DNA of 28,648 nt from Treponema sp. UBA4307 (GCA_002394685.1 DGUP01000006.1:1-28648); one strand, 5' to 3'; counted from the stretch's first letter, positions 9,626 to 18,389 are shown. Notes: generated from the sequence alone by a model not told the origin. Numbers and translations: made by a program.

Positions 9626-11956
9626 TTGAATAAGTTAAAAAAATTACTGGTAACTGCAGGAAGTTTTGTACTTTGTGCAGTTACCATTTTTACCCTTTTT
9701 AAGTTTTCTCCCTTTCCTGCATTTAACAGATTTAAAAGTCATGAATACAGCCGGTCATTTTATGATAGAAATAATGAGCTGCTGCAAGTGACTTCTGTTG
9801 ATGGAGGTATAAGAAGGGAATATACTCCACTTAAAAATATTCCTGATGAGCTGGTAAAGGCTGCCCTGAAAGCAGAAGATGAAAATTTTTATTTTCATTC
9901 AGGACTGGATTTTTTTGCTGTTGTCAGGGCTTTTTTTCAGAATCTTACAAACCGTAGAAGGGTAAGCGGGGCTTCTACAATTTCAATGCAGCTGGCAAGA
10001 ATGATTTCTCCTTCTCCAGAAAGAAATTTTACTGCAAAAATAAAAGATACTCTAAATGCTTTTCGTCTGGAAGCCAGGCTTTCAAAAAAACAAATTCTTG
10101 AGCTTTATATGAACAACCTTCCTTTTGGTAATAATGTGGAAGGTTTTACTTCTGCTGCGAAATATTTTTTTGACAAAGAATTAACAGAGCTTAATCTGGC
10201 AGAAATGTATTGTCTTGCAGTAATTCCAAGAAGACCTGGGCTTTATAATCCTGCAATTAATCCTGAAGAAAATGGAAATGCAGCATGGAAACTTTATAAG
10301 GAATCCAGAAAAAAAATTGAATGGAATGAAGATGCATTTCTTCTTGCCGCTGAACTTGCCGAAGAAAAAAAATGGCCTTTTCATTTTCCTCATCTTGTAA
10401 ATGAAATATTAAAAGAGGAAAAAAATACAAAAATAAAACTTACAGTGGATTTGCAGATACAAAAGTTTGCAGAATTTGAATTGAAGTCTGCCCTGGAAAA
10501 TATTAAGGGGGCCCGCATTAACAATGCCGCTCTTCTTCTTATTGAAAATTCTTCAGGTAATGTTTTGGCCTGGGTTGGAAGTAATGACTGGTTTGATGAA
10601 GAGTATTCCGGTCAGATTGACGGTGTAAAAGTTCCCAATCAGATGGGCAGCAGTATGAAGCCTTTCCTCTATGCTATGGCAATGGATGAAGGATTAATTA
10701 AGCCTAATACAATTCTTCCTGACATTCCATTAGAGTTTGGTTCTGACAAAATTTATTTTCCCTTAAACTTTAATAATCGCTTTAACGGTCCTGTAAGAAG
10801 CCGTATGGCGCTGGCCTCAAGTTTAAATGTTCCTGCAGTTTATCTTCTTGATAAAATAGGTGTGGAACCTTATTACCATAAACTTCTGGATTTAGGTTTT
10901 AACTCTCTGCTAAATGATGGTCTTAGAGCAGATCTGGGACTGGCCCTTGGAGCCGGAGAAGTGACTCTTGAAGAATTAACAAATGCATTTTCAGTTTTTG
11001 CAAATGATGGAATCTACAAACCTCTTGTTTTGAAAATAAATTCTGATGAAAAAAATCTGGCAGTAAAAGAAAATGAAATTGAATATGATGAAGATTTTTA
11101 TGCTGATGATGATATCATTGATCAGGTAGAAAAACTTCTTCCCGGCCAGAAAAGAATATATTCCAGAAATACAGCCCGTATTATTGCAGATATTTTAAGT
11201 GATAAATCTGCACGGGTTTCTGGATTTGGTTTTACTCAGACTTTTGAAACAAAATATCCTTCAATGTTTAAAACCGGAACTGCAAATCAGTATCAGAATA
11301 TTGTTGCATTAGGTTCTACGCCTTCCTATACAATTGGTGTATGGATGGGGAATTTTAATGGAAATACTGTAGTGGGAAAAACAGGTTCCTCCCTTCCTGC
11401 ATATGTTGCAAAAAAAGTCCTGGATTTTGTAACAGAGTATAATTTTGAAGAGTTTAAAAAGCCTGTTGGTTATGTTAGAGAAAAAATTTGTTCCCTTTCA
11501 GGAATGAAGGCCGGAGAAAATTGTCCTAATACAATATGGGAATATATTCTGGAAAAAGATGTGGATGAGAATAAATTTGATGAATGCAGCTGGCATCACA
11601 GAAATGAAGATGGGAAAACAATTACTATATATCCTGCAGAGTTTCAAAAATGGTTTTCAAGTGAAAACTTTGCCGGAACATTAGATTATAATTCTTCTCC
11701 ATTGAAAATTCTTTCACCTAAGGATGGTGGAATCTTTTACAAGTATGAAAGTGGAAACGGCCAGGAAGAAAAAATTCAGGTTGAGGTAATTGGGGGTCTG
11801 GATGTTAATGAGAAAGTTTTGAAAGTCTTTTATGACGATGAAGAATTTACAGTTGAAAGACCTTTCAGTTTTGAAATTCCTGTTGAACTGGGAAGACACA
11901 ATCTTACCGTACAATTTGGTCAGGAAAGTGAGAGTATTAATTTCACTGTAGAATAG
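9626..11956 (+). CDS. pbpC: Penicillin-binding protein 1C (bifunctional glycosyltransferase/transpeptidase)
   Basis: Class A PBP that polymerises glycan chains (GT51 domain) and carries a transpeptidase domain. The order is: N-terminal signal anchor (about residues 7-26); GT51 with catalytic Glu84 in KAEDENFYFHSG and the STISMQLAR motif; transpeptidase with SSMK (Ser342/Lys345), SSLN and KTGTANQ; and a C-terminal immunoglobulin-like BiPBP_C domain (last about 90 residues, from SPKDGGIF), which marks PBP1C. Length (776) is typical. The start is TTG at 9626, 6 bases after the macroglobulin stop. There is no clear Shine-Dalgarno, so translation is probably coupled to the upstream gene. The pairing with alpha-2-macroglobulin is a recognised genomic association. 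The gene ends at 11956, before a 189-bp spacer. Confidence 0.94.
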   Translation: MNKLKKLLVTAGSFVLCAVTIFTLFKFSPFPAFNRFKSHEYSRSFYDRNNELLQVTSVDGGIRREYTPLKNIPDELVKAALKAEDENFYFHSGLDFFAVVRAFFQNLTNRRRVSGASTISMQLARMISPSPERNFTAKIKDTLNAFRLEARLSKKQILELYMNNLPFGNNVEGFTSAAKYFFDKELTELNLAEMYCLAVIPRRPGLYNPAINPEENGNAAWKLYKESRKKIEWNEDAFLLAAELAEEKKWPFHFPHLVNEILKEEKNTKIKLTVDLQIQKFAEFELKSALENIKGARINNAALLLIENSSGNVLAWVGSNDWFDEEYSGQIDGVKVPNQMGSSMKPFLYAMAMDEGLIKPNTILPDIPLEFGSDKIYFPLNFNNRFNGPVRSRMALASSLNVPAVYLLDKIGVEPYYHKLLDLGFNSLLNDGLRADLGLALGAGEVTLEELTNAFSVFANDGIYKPLVLKINSDEKNLAVKENEIEYDEDFYADDDIIDQVEKLLPGQKRIYSRNTARIIADILSDKSARVSGFGFTQTFETKYPSMFKTGTANQYQNIVALGSTPSYTIGVWMGNFNGNTVVGKTGSSLPAYVAKKVLDFVTEYNFEEFKKPVGYVREKICSLSGMKAGENCPNTIWEYILEKDVDENKFDECSWHHRNEDGKTITIYPAEFQKWFSSENFAGTLDYNSSPLKILSPKDGGIFYKYESGNGQEEKIQVEVIGGLDVNEKVLKVFYDDEEFTVERPFSFEIPVELGRHNLTVQFGQESESINFTVE

Positions 11957-11973
11957 GAAAAAATATAAAAATA

Positions 11974-11987
11974 TTGTTATATAACAA
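11974..11987. promoter_or_regulatory. Perfect 14-bp palindrome TTGTTATATAACAA
   Basis: A perfect dyad in the spacer between pbpC and the chemotaxis receptor gene, centred about 165 bp upstream of that gene's start. A nearly identical copy occurs at 14099-14112, upstream of the beta-helix lipoprotein. The two copies share the 14 bases ATTGTTATATAACA. Reuse upstream of two consecutive genes suggests a regulator-binding site. A TATAAT box at 12039-12044 lies downstream of it, so it could act from an upstream position. The regulator is unknown. Confidence 0.5.
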
Positions 11988-12145
11988 ATGGAAACTGCAT
12001 AAAATTTTAGTCTTTCTATTTTTTTATCGATATTATGTTATAATCATACAATAGGTCTACTTATTTTATCGCTGCTTCTAAATATTTAATGTTTTAAAAT
12101 TTAATGTCTCAATGATTATTATTCAAAAAACTGGGAGAGGTAATT

Positions 12146-14032
12146 ATGAATACAAAAGACATCAAGGATTTTAATAAGGTTAAAGTATCATATAAAACTT
12201 TATTTTATTTAGCTTTAACATATTTTGTTCCTTCTTTATGTTATGGATTTGTTGCAATGGGAATGGGTGCAATCAATCGAGAGGAAATGTCCATAACTTT
12301 AAATGATCCTGCCCTGTATCCTCTGCTTTTTCTTCAGATCTTTCTTCCTATTATTACTTTTTTTCTTTATAAGAAAAAGATGGAAGCATTTGACGGAAGC
12401 GAAGAATCTGTAAAAAAAACAAACAAATATGTTATGTTATTTGAAAAAGTTTCAATCGCATTTCCTGTCTTATTGTCAATTGTGGCTCCAATAATGTATA
12501 CAGTAAGATATAAGCAAAGAGGACTGCAATATGCTGCTTTTGGAAATGAATCTCCTTTCCTCTATGAAATTACCCTTATGCTGGGAATCACTTTTGTCTT
12601 TTCTCTATTTGCATATATTTTATTTATGCAGAGTATTGAAAAGAGGTTGTCCTGGCTTCCTTATAAGAAAGAATACAAGACAATGGGACTTGTAAGTCGT
12701 ACAGTTGTTTCTGCCGTATTTGGTTTGCTGGGACTGACATTTATGATAACCTGTATGTTCTTTATTCCAGGAAACAGACAGCTTTCAAATATAACTTTTA
12801 TAGGACGAACTTTTCCTTTTGTTGCAATTGCAATCATTATGGATGTAGTTGATTTTTACTGCAATATAAATGATGTAAAGATTAATATGAATTCCATCAA
12901 CTCTCTTTCCCATTCTCTTTCAAAAAGAGATTATACAATGGAAAAACTTCCAGTTAATATTCGTTGTGAATTAGGTGAAGTTGTAAACGATTTAAATTCT
13001 TTTTCTGATAGTACGCGTCAGGTTCTTCTTGGTTTTAAGCAATCAATTGAAGATTCAAATATAAATGCAGGAAGCCTTTCAAAAAATATGGAGAATGTTT
13101 CCAAAAGCATTACAAATATAACCAGTGGAATTCAAATGATTGGGGATTCTGTTAATAGTCAGGCAGCAGGTGTTGTTGAAGCTGATGCATCTGCAAATCA
13201 GATTATGCAGACAATCAAAAATTTGAACAGCAGTGTAGAAGCACAGGCTGAGAGTGTAGATTCCTCTTCTTCTGCTGTAGATGAAATGGTTGCAAATATT
13301 CAAAGTATGACAAACATTCTTGACAAAAACTCTGAAGCAGTTTCTCTCCTTGGAAAAGCTTCGGATGAAGGTCGCAACAGCGTTAAATCTGCAGTAGATA
13401 CTTCTCAGGAAATTATTGAACAGTCCGCTGCTTTGATGGAAGCTTCTTCAATCATTCAGACAATTGCCAGTCAGACAAACCTTCTTGCAATGAATGCAGC
13501 AATTGAATCTGCTCACGCTGGTGAAGCCGGAAAGGGATTTGCTGTTGTTGCAGATGAAATTCGTAAACTGGCAGAACAGTCAAGTCATCAGGGTAAAAAT
13601 ATTGGTGAGAACCTTAAGGCTCTTTCTGCTTCCATTGAATCTGTTTCTCTGAGGACAAAAGAAGTTCAGGAGAAATTCGATGTAATTTATAAACTGTCAC
13701 AAACAGTTCAGGAGCAGGAAAATATTATTAAGAATGCTATGGATGAACAGTCCCAGGGAAATCAGCAGGTCCTTGATGCAATGAAGCAGATTAGTGATTC
13801 TACAAATAATGTTAAAGATGGTTCTATGGAAATGCTTGCTGGCGGTGAACAGATTGTAAAAGAAATGAAACTTCTGAATCAATCTACAGGAAAGATTAAA
13901 GAACTTATGATGGGAATGACAGACAGCGTTCAGTTAATTTCAGATGCAATGGAAAAAGTTCTTCAGGATTCAGATAATAACCAGAGTTCATTGAACAGTC
14001 TTGGAAATCTTATAGGCAGTTTCAATTTATAA
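12146..14032 (+). CDS. Methyl-accepting chemotaxis protein with six-helix membrane domain
   Basis: Chemoreceptor that controls CheA and hence flagellar rotation. The N-terminal region (about 1-240) has six hydrophobic helices (e.g. YLALTYFVPSLCYGF, PLLFLQIFLPIITFFLY, VVSAVFGLLGLTFMI) and no large extracytoplasmic loop, so it senses through the membrane domain rather than a periplasmic ligand domain. A HAMP-like linker follows (about 240-295). A long coiled-coil signalling domain comes next, with the conserved hairpin tip near residues 435-470 (QTNLLAMNAAIESAHAGE, then GKGFAVVADEIRKLAEQS). There is no CheW-binding C-terminal pentapeptide. GGGAGAGG provides the ribosome site. It is monocistronic, closed by the terminator at 14050-14085. 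The ligand cannot be told from sequence. Confidence 0.92.
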   Translation: MNTKDIKDFNKVKVSYKTLFYLALTYFVPSLCYGFVAMGMGAINREEMSITLNDPALYPLLFLQIFLPIITFFLYKKKMEAFDGSEESVKKTNKYVMLFEKVSIAFPVLLSIVAPIMYTVRYKQRGLQYAAFGNESPFLYEITLMLGITFVFSLFAYILFMQSIEKRLSWLPYKKEYKTMGLVSRTVVSAVFGLLGLTFMITCMFFIPGNRQLSNITFIGRTFPFVAIAIIMDVVDFYCNINDVKINMNSINSLSHSLSKRDYTMEKLPVNIRCELGEVVNDLNSFSDSTRQVLLGFKQSIEDSNINAGSLSKNMENVSKSITNITSGIQMIGDSVNSQAAGVVEADASANQIMQTIKNLNSSVEAQAESVDSSSSAVDEMVANIQSMTNILDKNSEAVSLLGKASDEGRNSVKSAVDTSQEIIEQSAALMEASSIIQTIASQTNLLAMNAAIESAHAGEAGKGFAVVADEIRKLAEQSSHQGKNIGENLKALSASIESVSLRTKEVQEKFDVIYKLSQTVQEQENIIKNAMDEQSQGNQQVLDAMKQISDSTNNVKDGSMEMLAGGEQIVKEMKLLNQSTGKIKELMMGMTDSVQLISDAMEKVLQDSDNNQSSLNSLGNLIGSFNL

Positions 14033-14049
14033 TTAATTTAATTTTTTTC

Positions 14050-14085
14050 AATCCCTTCACTTTAAATGTGGAGGGATTTTTTTTT
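14050..14085 (+). terminator. Intrinsic terminator after the chemotaxis gene
   Basis: An 11-bp stem (AATCCCTTCAC with GTGGAGGGATT, one G-T pair) and a 7-base loop are followed by a run of nine T. It begins 18 bases after the receptor stop codon and insulates it from the beta-helix gene. Confidence 0.9.
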
Positions 14086-14098
14086 CTGGATTATTCTA

Positions 14099-14112
14099 TT
14101 GTTATATAACAT
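14099..14112. promoter_or_regulatory. Second copy of the TTGTTATATAACA palindrome
   Basis: TTGTTATATAACAT contains a perfect 12-bp dyad (14100-14111). It sits just after the terminator and centred about 96 bp upstream of the beta-helix lipoprotein ATG. It matches the copy at 11974-11987 over 14 bases when the preceding A is included. Its position upstream of a start suggests an operator or activator site shared with the chemotaxis gene. Confidence 0.5.
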
Positions 14113-14201
14113 TGATTTTATGCATTTCTTAAAGTTTTCTAATGATTCAAAAACTGTCTGAATATATCTTCTAAATAAATGATTCTACTCAGAGGTGCAA
14201 A

Positions 14202-15653
14202 ATGAAAAAAACAATTCTTATTACATCAGCAGTTACTATAGCAGCTGCACTGTTCATTACATCATGCAGAACAAAAGATGTAATTTCTGGTCCGGAGAAT
14301 GATGAGTTTATTCAGAGTAATAAAGGTCCTGACAATCAGAGGCCACAGAATGGAAAAATGCCTGGAGGTCAGCCTCCTGAAGGAAAACCTGGACAGATGC
14401 CTCCAGACGGAATGGGTGGTCCCGGAGGAGCAGGTGGTCCTGGCGGTCCTGGAGGAATGGGAAAACCTTTTTCTGCTCAAACTTATAATGCTGAATGTTC
14501 TGATGAAAATGCAAAATCCATTACTTATACATTCAAGAAAGCAGAAGGTGTTACTGTAACTTATCATACAAAGTATTTGATTGATGGTGAAAATAAAACA
14601 TTTACTGCATCTGATTTTGAAAATGGTACTGTTACTGTTGATTCAGAAAATGAAATTGCTTTTCTTGTTATTAACGGTGGTTCTTTAACTCTTAATGGAG
14701 TTACTGTTTTGAAAAAAGGTGACGGTGATGAGCATAAGCTTGGAGGCGATGCATATAATTTTTATGGAATTAATGATGTAATTGTAGCAGTAGGAAAAAA
14801 TACAAAAGCTGTCCTTAAAGATCTTACTATTCAAACTGATGCAATCCATGGAAATGCAGTATTCGCAACAGATAGTGCCGAAATTGAAATTCAAAATGGA
14901 ATTATAATTAAGAATTCCAGAAGAGGTTCCAGAGGTTTGTTTGCTTCATACAATGGTTCTGTAAAATGTCTGGACGGTAATGTGAATATTTCTACTCAGG
15001 GAAATAATTCTGCCGCCCTTGCAACAGACAGGGGAGGTGGCAGCATTGTTCTTCTTGGAAAAAATAATAATCTGAAAACAAGTGCAAATGATTCACCTTG
15101 TATTTATTCAACAGGATCAATTACTGTAGCGGGAGTAAATGGTAAATCTGAAAGTGCTCAGACAATTGTGGTAGAAGGATTAAACAATGTTAAAGTTTCT
15201 GATTCCACATTTACTGGAGCAAGACAAGGTCAGGGCTGCATAATGATTTATCAGTCATTCTCAGGAGATTCTTCTGAAGGAGACGGAAATGTTGAACTTA
15301 AAAACTGTACTTTCATAAATCAGTTTGCTGATAAACAGGAAGCAATGTTCTATGTTACAAATACAAATGCAATTGTAACAGTTGATAATTGTAATTTCTG
15401 TTCTGGAAGTGAAAGCAAATCATATTCATCAAAAGATGTATTTATCTTGTGTGAAGAAAATGATTCTCAGCACTGGGGTAGGACAGGTTCTAACGGAGGT
15501 ACAATAACTCTCACTACATCTGAAATGAATCTTGAAGGAATTCTCCAGGCTGAAGAAAAAGATTCTTCAATTAAAGTTATCTGTAAAGAATCTAAACTGA
15601 TTAAGGGAGAAAATTGTCAGGGTCAAGTTAGTGTAAATGGAAAAATTTTATAA
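14202..15653 (+). CDS. Gly/Pro-rich beta-helix surface lipoprotein
   Basis: A 483-residue predicted lipoprotein (signal peptide, lipobox ending ITSC near residue 22). Residues about 45-88 are low-complexity Gly/Pro/Met (GQMPPDGMGG, then GGPGG repeats), a likely flexible stalk. From about residue 95 the chain shows regular short turns of polar and hydrophobic strands with Asn/Gly corners (TLNGVTVLKKG, VLKDLTIQTDAIHG, VELKNCTFINQ, VTVDNCNFCSG), typical of a right-handed parallel beta-helix of pectate-lyase type. No polysaccharide-lyase catalytic set is evident, so carbohydrate binding or adhesion is more likely than catalysis; this is inference. AGAGGTG precedes the ATG. The gene is flanked by terminators on both sides and preceded by the palindrome at 14099, so it is a single-gene unit. 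Related architecture is known in carbohydrate-binding beta-helix proteins with GGPGG linkers. Confidence 0.78.
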   Translation: MKKTILITSAVTIAAALFITSCRTKDVISGPENDEFIQSNKGPDNQRPQNGKMPGGQPPEGKPGQMPPDGMGGPGGAGGPGGPGGMGKPFSAQTYNAECSDENAKSITYTFKKAEGVTVTYHTKYLIDGENKTFTASDFENGTVTVDSENEIAFLVINGGSLTLNGVTVLKKGDGDEHKLGGDAYNFYGINDVIVAVGKNTKAVLKDLTIQTDAIHGNAVFATDSAEIEIQNGIIIKNSRRGSRGLFASYNGSVKCLDGNVNISTQGNNSAALATDRGGGSIVLLGKNNNLKTSANDSPCIYSTGSITVAGVNGKSESAQTIVVEGLNNVKVSDSTFTGARQGQGCIMIYQSFSGDSSEGDGNVELKNCTFINQFADKQEAMFYVTNTNAIVTVDNCNFCSGSESKSYSSKDVFILCEENDSQHWGRTGSNGGTITLTTSEMNLEGILQAEEKDSSIKVICKESKLIKGENCQGQVSVNGKIL

Positions 15654-15687
15654 TCTCCTTTTTATAATTTAATTTCTTAACTTTTAT

Positions 15688-15730
15688 AAATCTGTTATTA
15701 TCAGTGTGATAGTAACAGATTTTCTTTTTT
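15688..15730 (+). terminator. Intrinsic terminator after the beta-helix gene
   Basis: A 16-bp stem (15688-15703 with 15707-15722, one G-T pair) and a 3-base loop are followed by TCTTTTTT. It lies 34 bases past the stop codon. It is the longest hairpin in the window. Confidence 0.88.
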
Positions 15731-15761
15731 TAAATACTTACATATTTTTCATAAAAAAATT

Positions 15762-15790
15762 TTGACAAGTATTATTTACTGACATAAAAT
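15762..15790 (+). promoter_or_regulatory. Sigma-70-type promoter for the hydrolase-symporter operon
   Basis: TTGACA (15762-15767), a 17-bp spacer, TAAAAT (15785-15790). The predicted transcript start is near 15797, about 36 bases before the hydrolase ATG. Both boxes and spacing equal those of the promoter at 3262-3290. Confidence 0.8.
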
Positions 15791-15832
15791 AAATTTATCG
15801 GAGAAAATCAATTAAAAAAGGTTTTAGTTTTT

Positions 15833-16741
15833 ATGTCTGTATCTTCTATCATACTGATAGTTATGGCAGTTATTCTGTCTTTATCAGTATTAGCTCTTTT
15901 AATTATTTCTGCAGTTCTTTGCATAATGCTGTCTTATCCAAAAAGATTTACAAAAGAATTTACTCACCGTTGTGATGTAGAAAAAGGTTTGATTGATATT
16001 GAAATTGAAAACTATGAACGTAAACCTTATATCATTACAATGAGTGATGGTTATTTAATTCATGCAGATTTTATACCATATCACAATAGTAAAAAATTTG
16101 TGATCATTGCACATGGTTATACCTGGGATAAAGAAGGCAGCTTGAAATATGCAAAAGTTTTTCACAGTCTGGGATACAACTGCATTATTTATGATGAAAG
16201 AAGTCACGGGGATAATAAACATAAAGCAGTAACAATGGGAGCAAAAGAAAGCCGCGATCTTCATGAAATAATCCAGCATTCATACAGACGATATGGTTCA
16301 GATATTCATATAGGACTTCATGGTGAATCCCTTGGTGCTGCTACAGTTCTTTTAAGTGCAAGGTATAATGATAAAATTGATTTCATTATTTCTGATTGTG
16401 CATATGCGGATTTAACCGAACTCTTAAAATATAAACTAAACCTTATGCATCTGTCTCACTTTCTTTTAAAAATTTGTGCTGTATATCTTTTTGTTTTCCA
16501 GCATTACAGATTAAACAAAATCAAACCTGCAGAAGCAGCAAAAAATATAAAATGTCCTGTCCTAATTATTCATGGTGCAATGGATGATTTTATTCCACCT
16601 GAGCATGCAGAAAAAATATTTCAAAATATTCCATCTAAAAAAAATATTATTCTGTTTGACAATGCAAATCATTCGGAGAGTATTATCAAAGATCCTGTGC
16701 GCTATAAAAATGCTGTCAGTTCTTTTTTAGCGGACATTTAA
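15833..16741 (+). CDS. Membrane-anchored alpha/beta hydrolase
   Basis: A 302-residue serine hydrolase with an N-terminal hydrophobic helix (about 4-34), so it is probably tethered to the inner membrane. The fold markers are in order: oxyanion strand IIAHGYTWDKEG (about 91-102), YDERSHGDN, nucleophile elbow GESLGA (Ser166), acid in HGAMDDFIP (Asp251), and His280 in NANHSES. This triad and length fit the BEM46/YqkD-like peptidase-or-esterase group; the natural substrate is unknown. The ribosome site is weak (AAGG about 12 bases upstream). It is the first gene of an operon: the GPH symporter begins 17 bases after its stop, which hints at deacylation or hydrolysis of an imported or exported sugar derivative. 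That link is inference. Confidence 0.85.
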   Translation: MSVSSIILIVMAVILSLSVLALLIISAVLCIMLSYPKRFTKEFTHRCDVEKGLIDIEIENYERKPYIITMSDGYLIHADFIPYHNSKKFVIIAHGYTWDKEGSLKYAKVFHSLGYNCIIYDERSHGDNKHKAVTMGAKESRDLHEIIQHSYRRYGSDIHIGLHGESLGAATVLLSARYNDKIDFIISDCAYADLTELLKYKLNLMHLSHFLLKICAVYLFVFQHYRLNKIKPAEAAKNIKCPVLIIHGAMDDFIPPEHAEKIFQNIPSKKNIILFDNANHSESIIKDPVRYKNAVSSFLADI

Positions 16742-16758
16742 TTTAAGGATGTAAAAGT

Positions 16759-18225
16759 ATGGAAAACAAAATTGACTCAAAAGAAGAATTTGTAAAAACA
16801 AGTTCTGCTGCCTGGCTGGCCTGTGCAAATTCTGCAACAGGAATTCTCTGCGCCTTTGCAGAAGGAGCGGCATTTCAGTATTTATTTGTTAATAAGATGG
16901 GGCTTGATGCCAGATTTAATACAATTGTCTGGGTTTTATTCGGAATATGGAACGCATTAAATGATCCGATATATGGTTTCCTTGCAGACAGAACTCATTC
17001 AAAATTAGGAAGACGTCGTCCCTGGATTAGATACGGTTCACCTGTTATGGCTCTTTTTTATGCTTTAATGTGGATTACTTTTCCTGACAAAAACAATCAG
17101 CTTTTTTTATTCTTTCAGGAATTAACCGGCCTTTTTCTTTATGATATAGTTTATACCGCAATCGCTTCTGCAATTTATGTAATGCCATACGAAATGGCTG
17201 TTACAAATAAAGCCCGAAATAAAATATTTTTGTTCAATATAATCTTTTCAGTTTTGAGCTATGGAGCTCCAATGATTTTAAATTCCATGCTTGATAAAAT
17301 GATAAAAGAAAATTATCAGATGTTTGTTACCGTAATGGCTGGGGAAGGATTAGTCTGTGGAGCAATTGTTTTCATTTCAACATTTTTTTATAAAGAAAAT
17401 ACTTATATTCAACAGGAAGAGCAGCCTAAATTTTTTGAAGGGCTTAAGTTGTGTTTCAAAAATAAATCATTTCTTCTTTTTGAGGTAGTATCATGGACGG
17501 TAATCTATGCTCAGAATGCACTTATGGTAGGACTTACTTATTTATCTGGTTTATGGGCAAATGAAAATGTTACCATTAATGGCTGGCCTGGTGGAAGTTC
17601 TATGTATATCCTTTATGGTTCAATAGCAGCAGGTCTTATAATTGCAATGATTGTCTTTTATAAAATGACTGTTAAATGGGGAACTAGAACAAGTATTCTG
17701 ATCGCAGTAGGACTTATGGCAGCAGGTTGTCTTACAGGGGCTTTTTTGGGAAGATACTTTATTGTCACAGTATTTACCTTTTTCTGTAGTGGTGCAGGTC
17801 TGGCAGGAGGATTGTATGTTGTTCCGATGATAAATGGTGATGTGATGGATAAAGATGAAATTGATAATGGAAGCAGGCGGGAAGGGGTATACGCTGGAAT
17901 TAATTCCCTCATAACAAAACCTGCACAGTCAATAGCAACCTCAGTTTTTCCAGTAATGATGGCTGCTTTCGGATTTATTCCTACACTTAATACTGCAAAC
18001 GGTGCAACAGACTGGCTGTCTCAAAGTGAAAGTGTAAAAAATGGATTCTTTTTCTGCTGGCTTTTCATAACGGGCATTTTACTGGCTTTATCATTTTTAG
18101 CAATGTGGTTCTATCCTCTTCACGGAAAGGAATGGAATCAGATGAAAGAAAAACTTTCAGCGGAACATATTCAAAAGCAGGAAAGTTACGAAAAATTGAT
18201 GCTTGAGAAAATGAATAAAAACTAA
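16759..18225 (+). CDS. GPH-family sugar:cation symporter (MFS)
   Basis: A 488-residue transporter with about 12 hydrophobic helices, of the glycoside-pentoside-hexuronide:cation symporter family (MelB/UidB/XynB relatives), which imports sugars with Na+ or H+. Family features are the N-terminal block FGIWNALNDPIYGFLADRTHSKLGRRRPWI with the conserved Asn-Asp-Pro and basic loop, and the GDVMDKDEIDNGSRREG loop near residue 370. The substrate cannot be read from the sequence; no glycosidase is adjacent. AAGGATG precedes the ATG. It forms an operon with the membrane hydrolase 17 bases upstream and ends at the terminator at 18250-18308. Confidence 0.9.
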   Translation: MENKIDSKEEFVKTSSAAWLACANSATGILCAFAEGAAFQYLFVNKMGLDARFNTIVWVLFGIWNALNDPIYGFLADRTHSKLGRRRPWIRYGSPVMALFYALMWITFPDKNNQLFLFFQELTGLFLYDIVYTAIASAIYVMPYEMAVTNKARNKIFLFNIIFSVLSYGAPMILNSMLDKMIKENYQMFVTVMAGEGLVCGAIVFISTFFYKENTYIQQEEQPKFFEGLKLCFKNKSFLLFEVVSWTVIYAQNALMVGLTYLSGLWANENVTINGWPGGSSMYILYGSIAAGLIIAMIVFYKMTVKWGTRTSILIAVGLMAAGCLTGAFLGRYFIVTVFTFFCSGAGLAGGLYVVPMINGDVMDKDEIDNGSRREGVYAGINSLITKPAQSIATSVFPVMMAAFGFIPTLNTANGATDWLSQSESVKNGFFFCWLFITGILLALSFLAMWFYPLHGKEWNQMKEKLSAEHIQKQESYEKLMLEKMNKN

Positions 18226-18249
18226 AAAAATCTATTATTGATAATAATA

Positions 18250-18308
18250 AACGACTGGATACATAAAGTGTACTTCAACATTGCAAAGTATCTGGTCGTT
18301 TTTTTTTA
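18250..18308 (+). terminator. Intrinsic terminator after the symporter gene
   Basis: A 13-bp stem (18250-18262 with 18288-18300, two G-T pairs) with a 25-base loop, followed by nine T. It sits immediately in front of the TetR promoter and separates the two units. Confidence 0.85.
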
Positions 18309-18316
18309 TTTAAAAC

Positions 18317-18345
18317 TTGACAAGTGAAATAAGCTGAATTACTAT
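18317..18345 (+). promoter_or_regulatory. Probable promoter of the TetR gene
   Basis: A perfect TTGACA at 18317-18322 with a 17-bp spacer to TACTAT (18340-18345), a 4-of-6 match to TATAAT. The start would fall near 18352, just before the operator array at 18357. The TTAAAACTTGA around the -35 (18310-18320) is repeated exactly 80 bp downstream at 18390-18400. Confidence 0.6.
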
Positions 18346-18356
18346 TAAATAACAAG

Positions 18357-18389
18357 GTTACCGTAACAAAGTTACAGTAACTAAGTTAC
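18357..18389. promoter_or_regulatory. Operator array: alternating GTTAC/GTAAC half-sites
   Basis: The array reads GTTAC-c-GTAAC-aaa-GTTAC-a-GTAAC-taa-GTTAC. GTTAC repeats at 18357, 18371 and 18385, exactly 14 bp apart, giving two 11-bp palindromes (18357-18367 and 18371-18381) and overlapping alternative dyads. It lies between the predicted transcript start and the TetR start codon, the usual place for autorepression by a TetR dimer. Multiple phased half-sites suggest cooperative binding of more than one dimer. Confidence 0.75.

Noticed and set aside
12000..12044. Possible sigma-28 (flagellar) promoter in front of the chemoreceptor gene
   Set aside because: A TAAA and a CGATA are present, but the spacing is about 22 bases instead of about 15 and the GCC of the -10 box is missing.
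11974..14112. Palindromes as Rex-type redox operators
   Set aside because: The TTGTTA half-site matches, but Rex sites have a longer spacer between the half-sites; here they are separated by 2 bases only.
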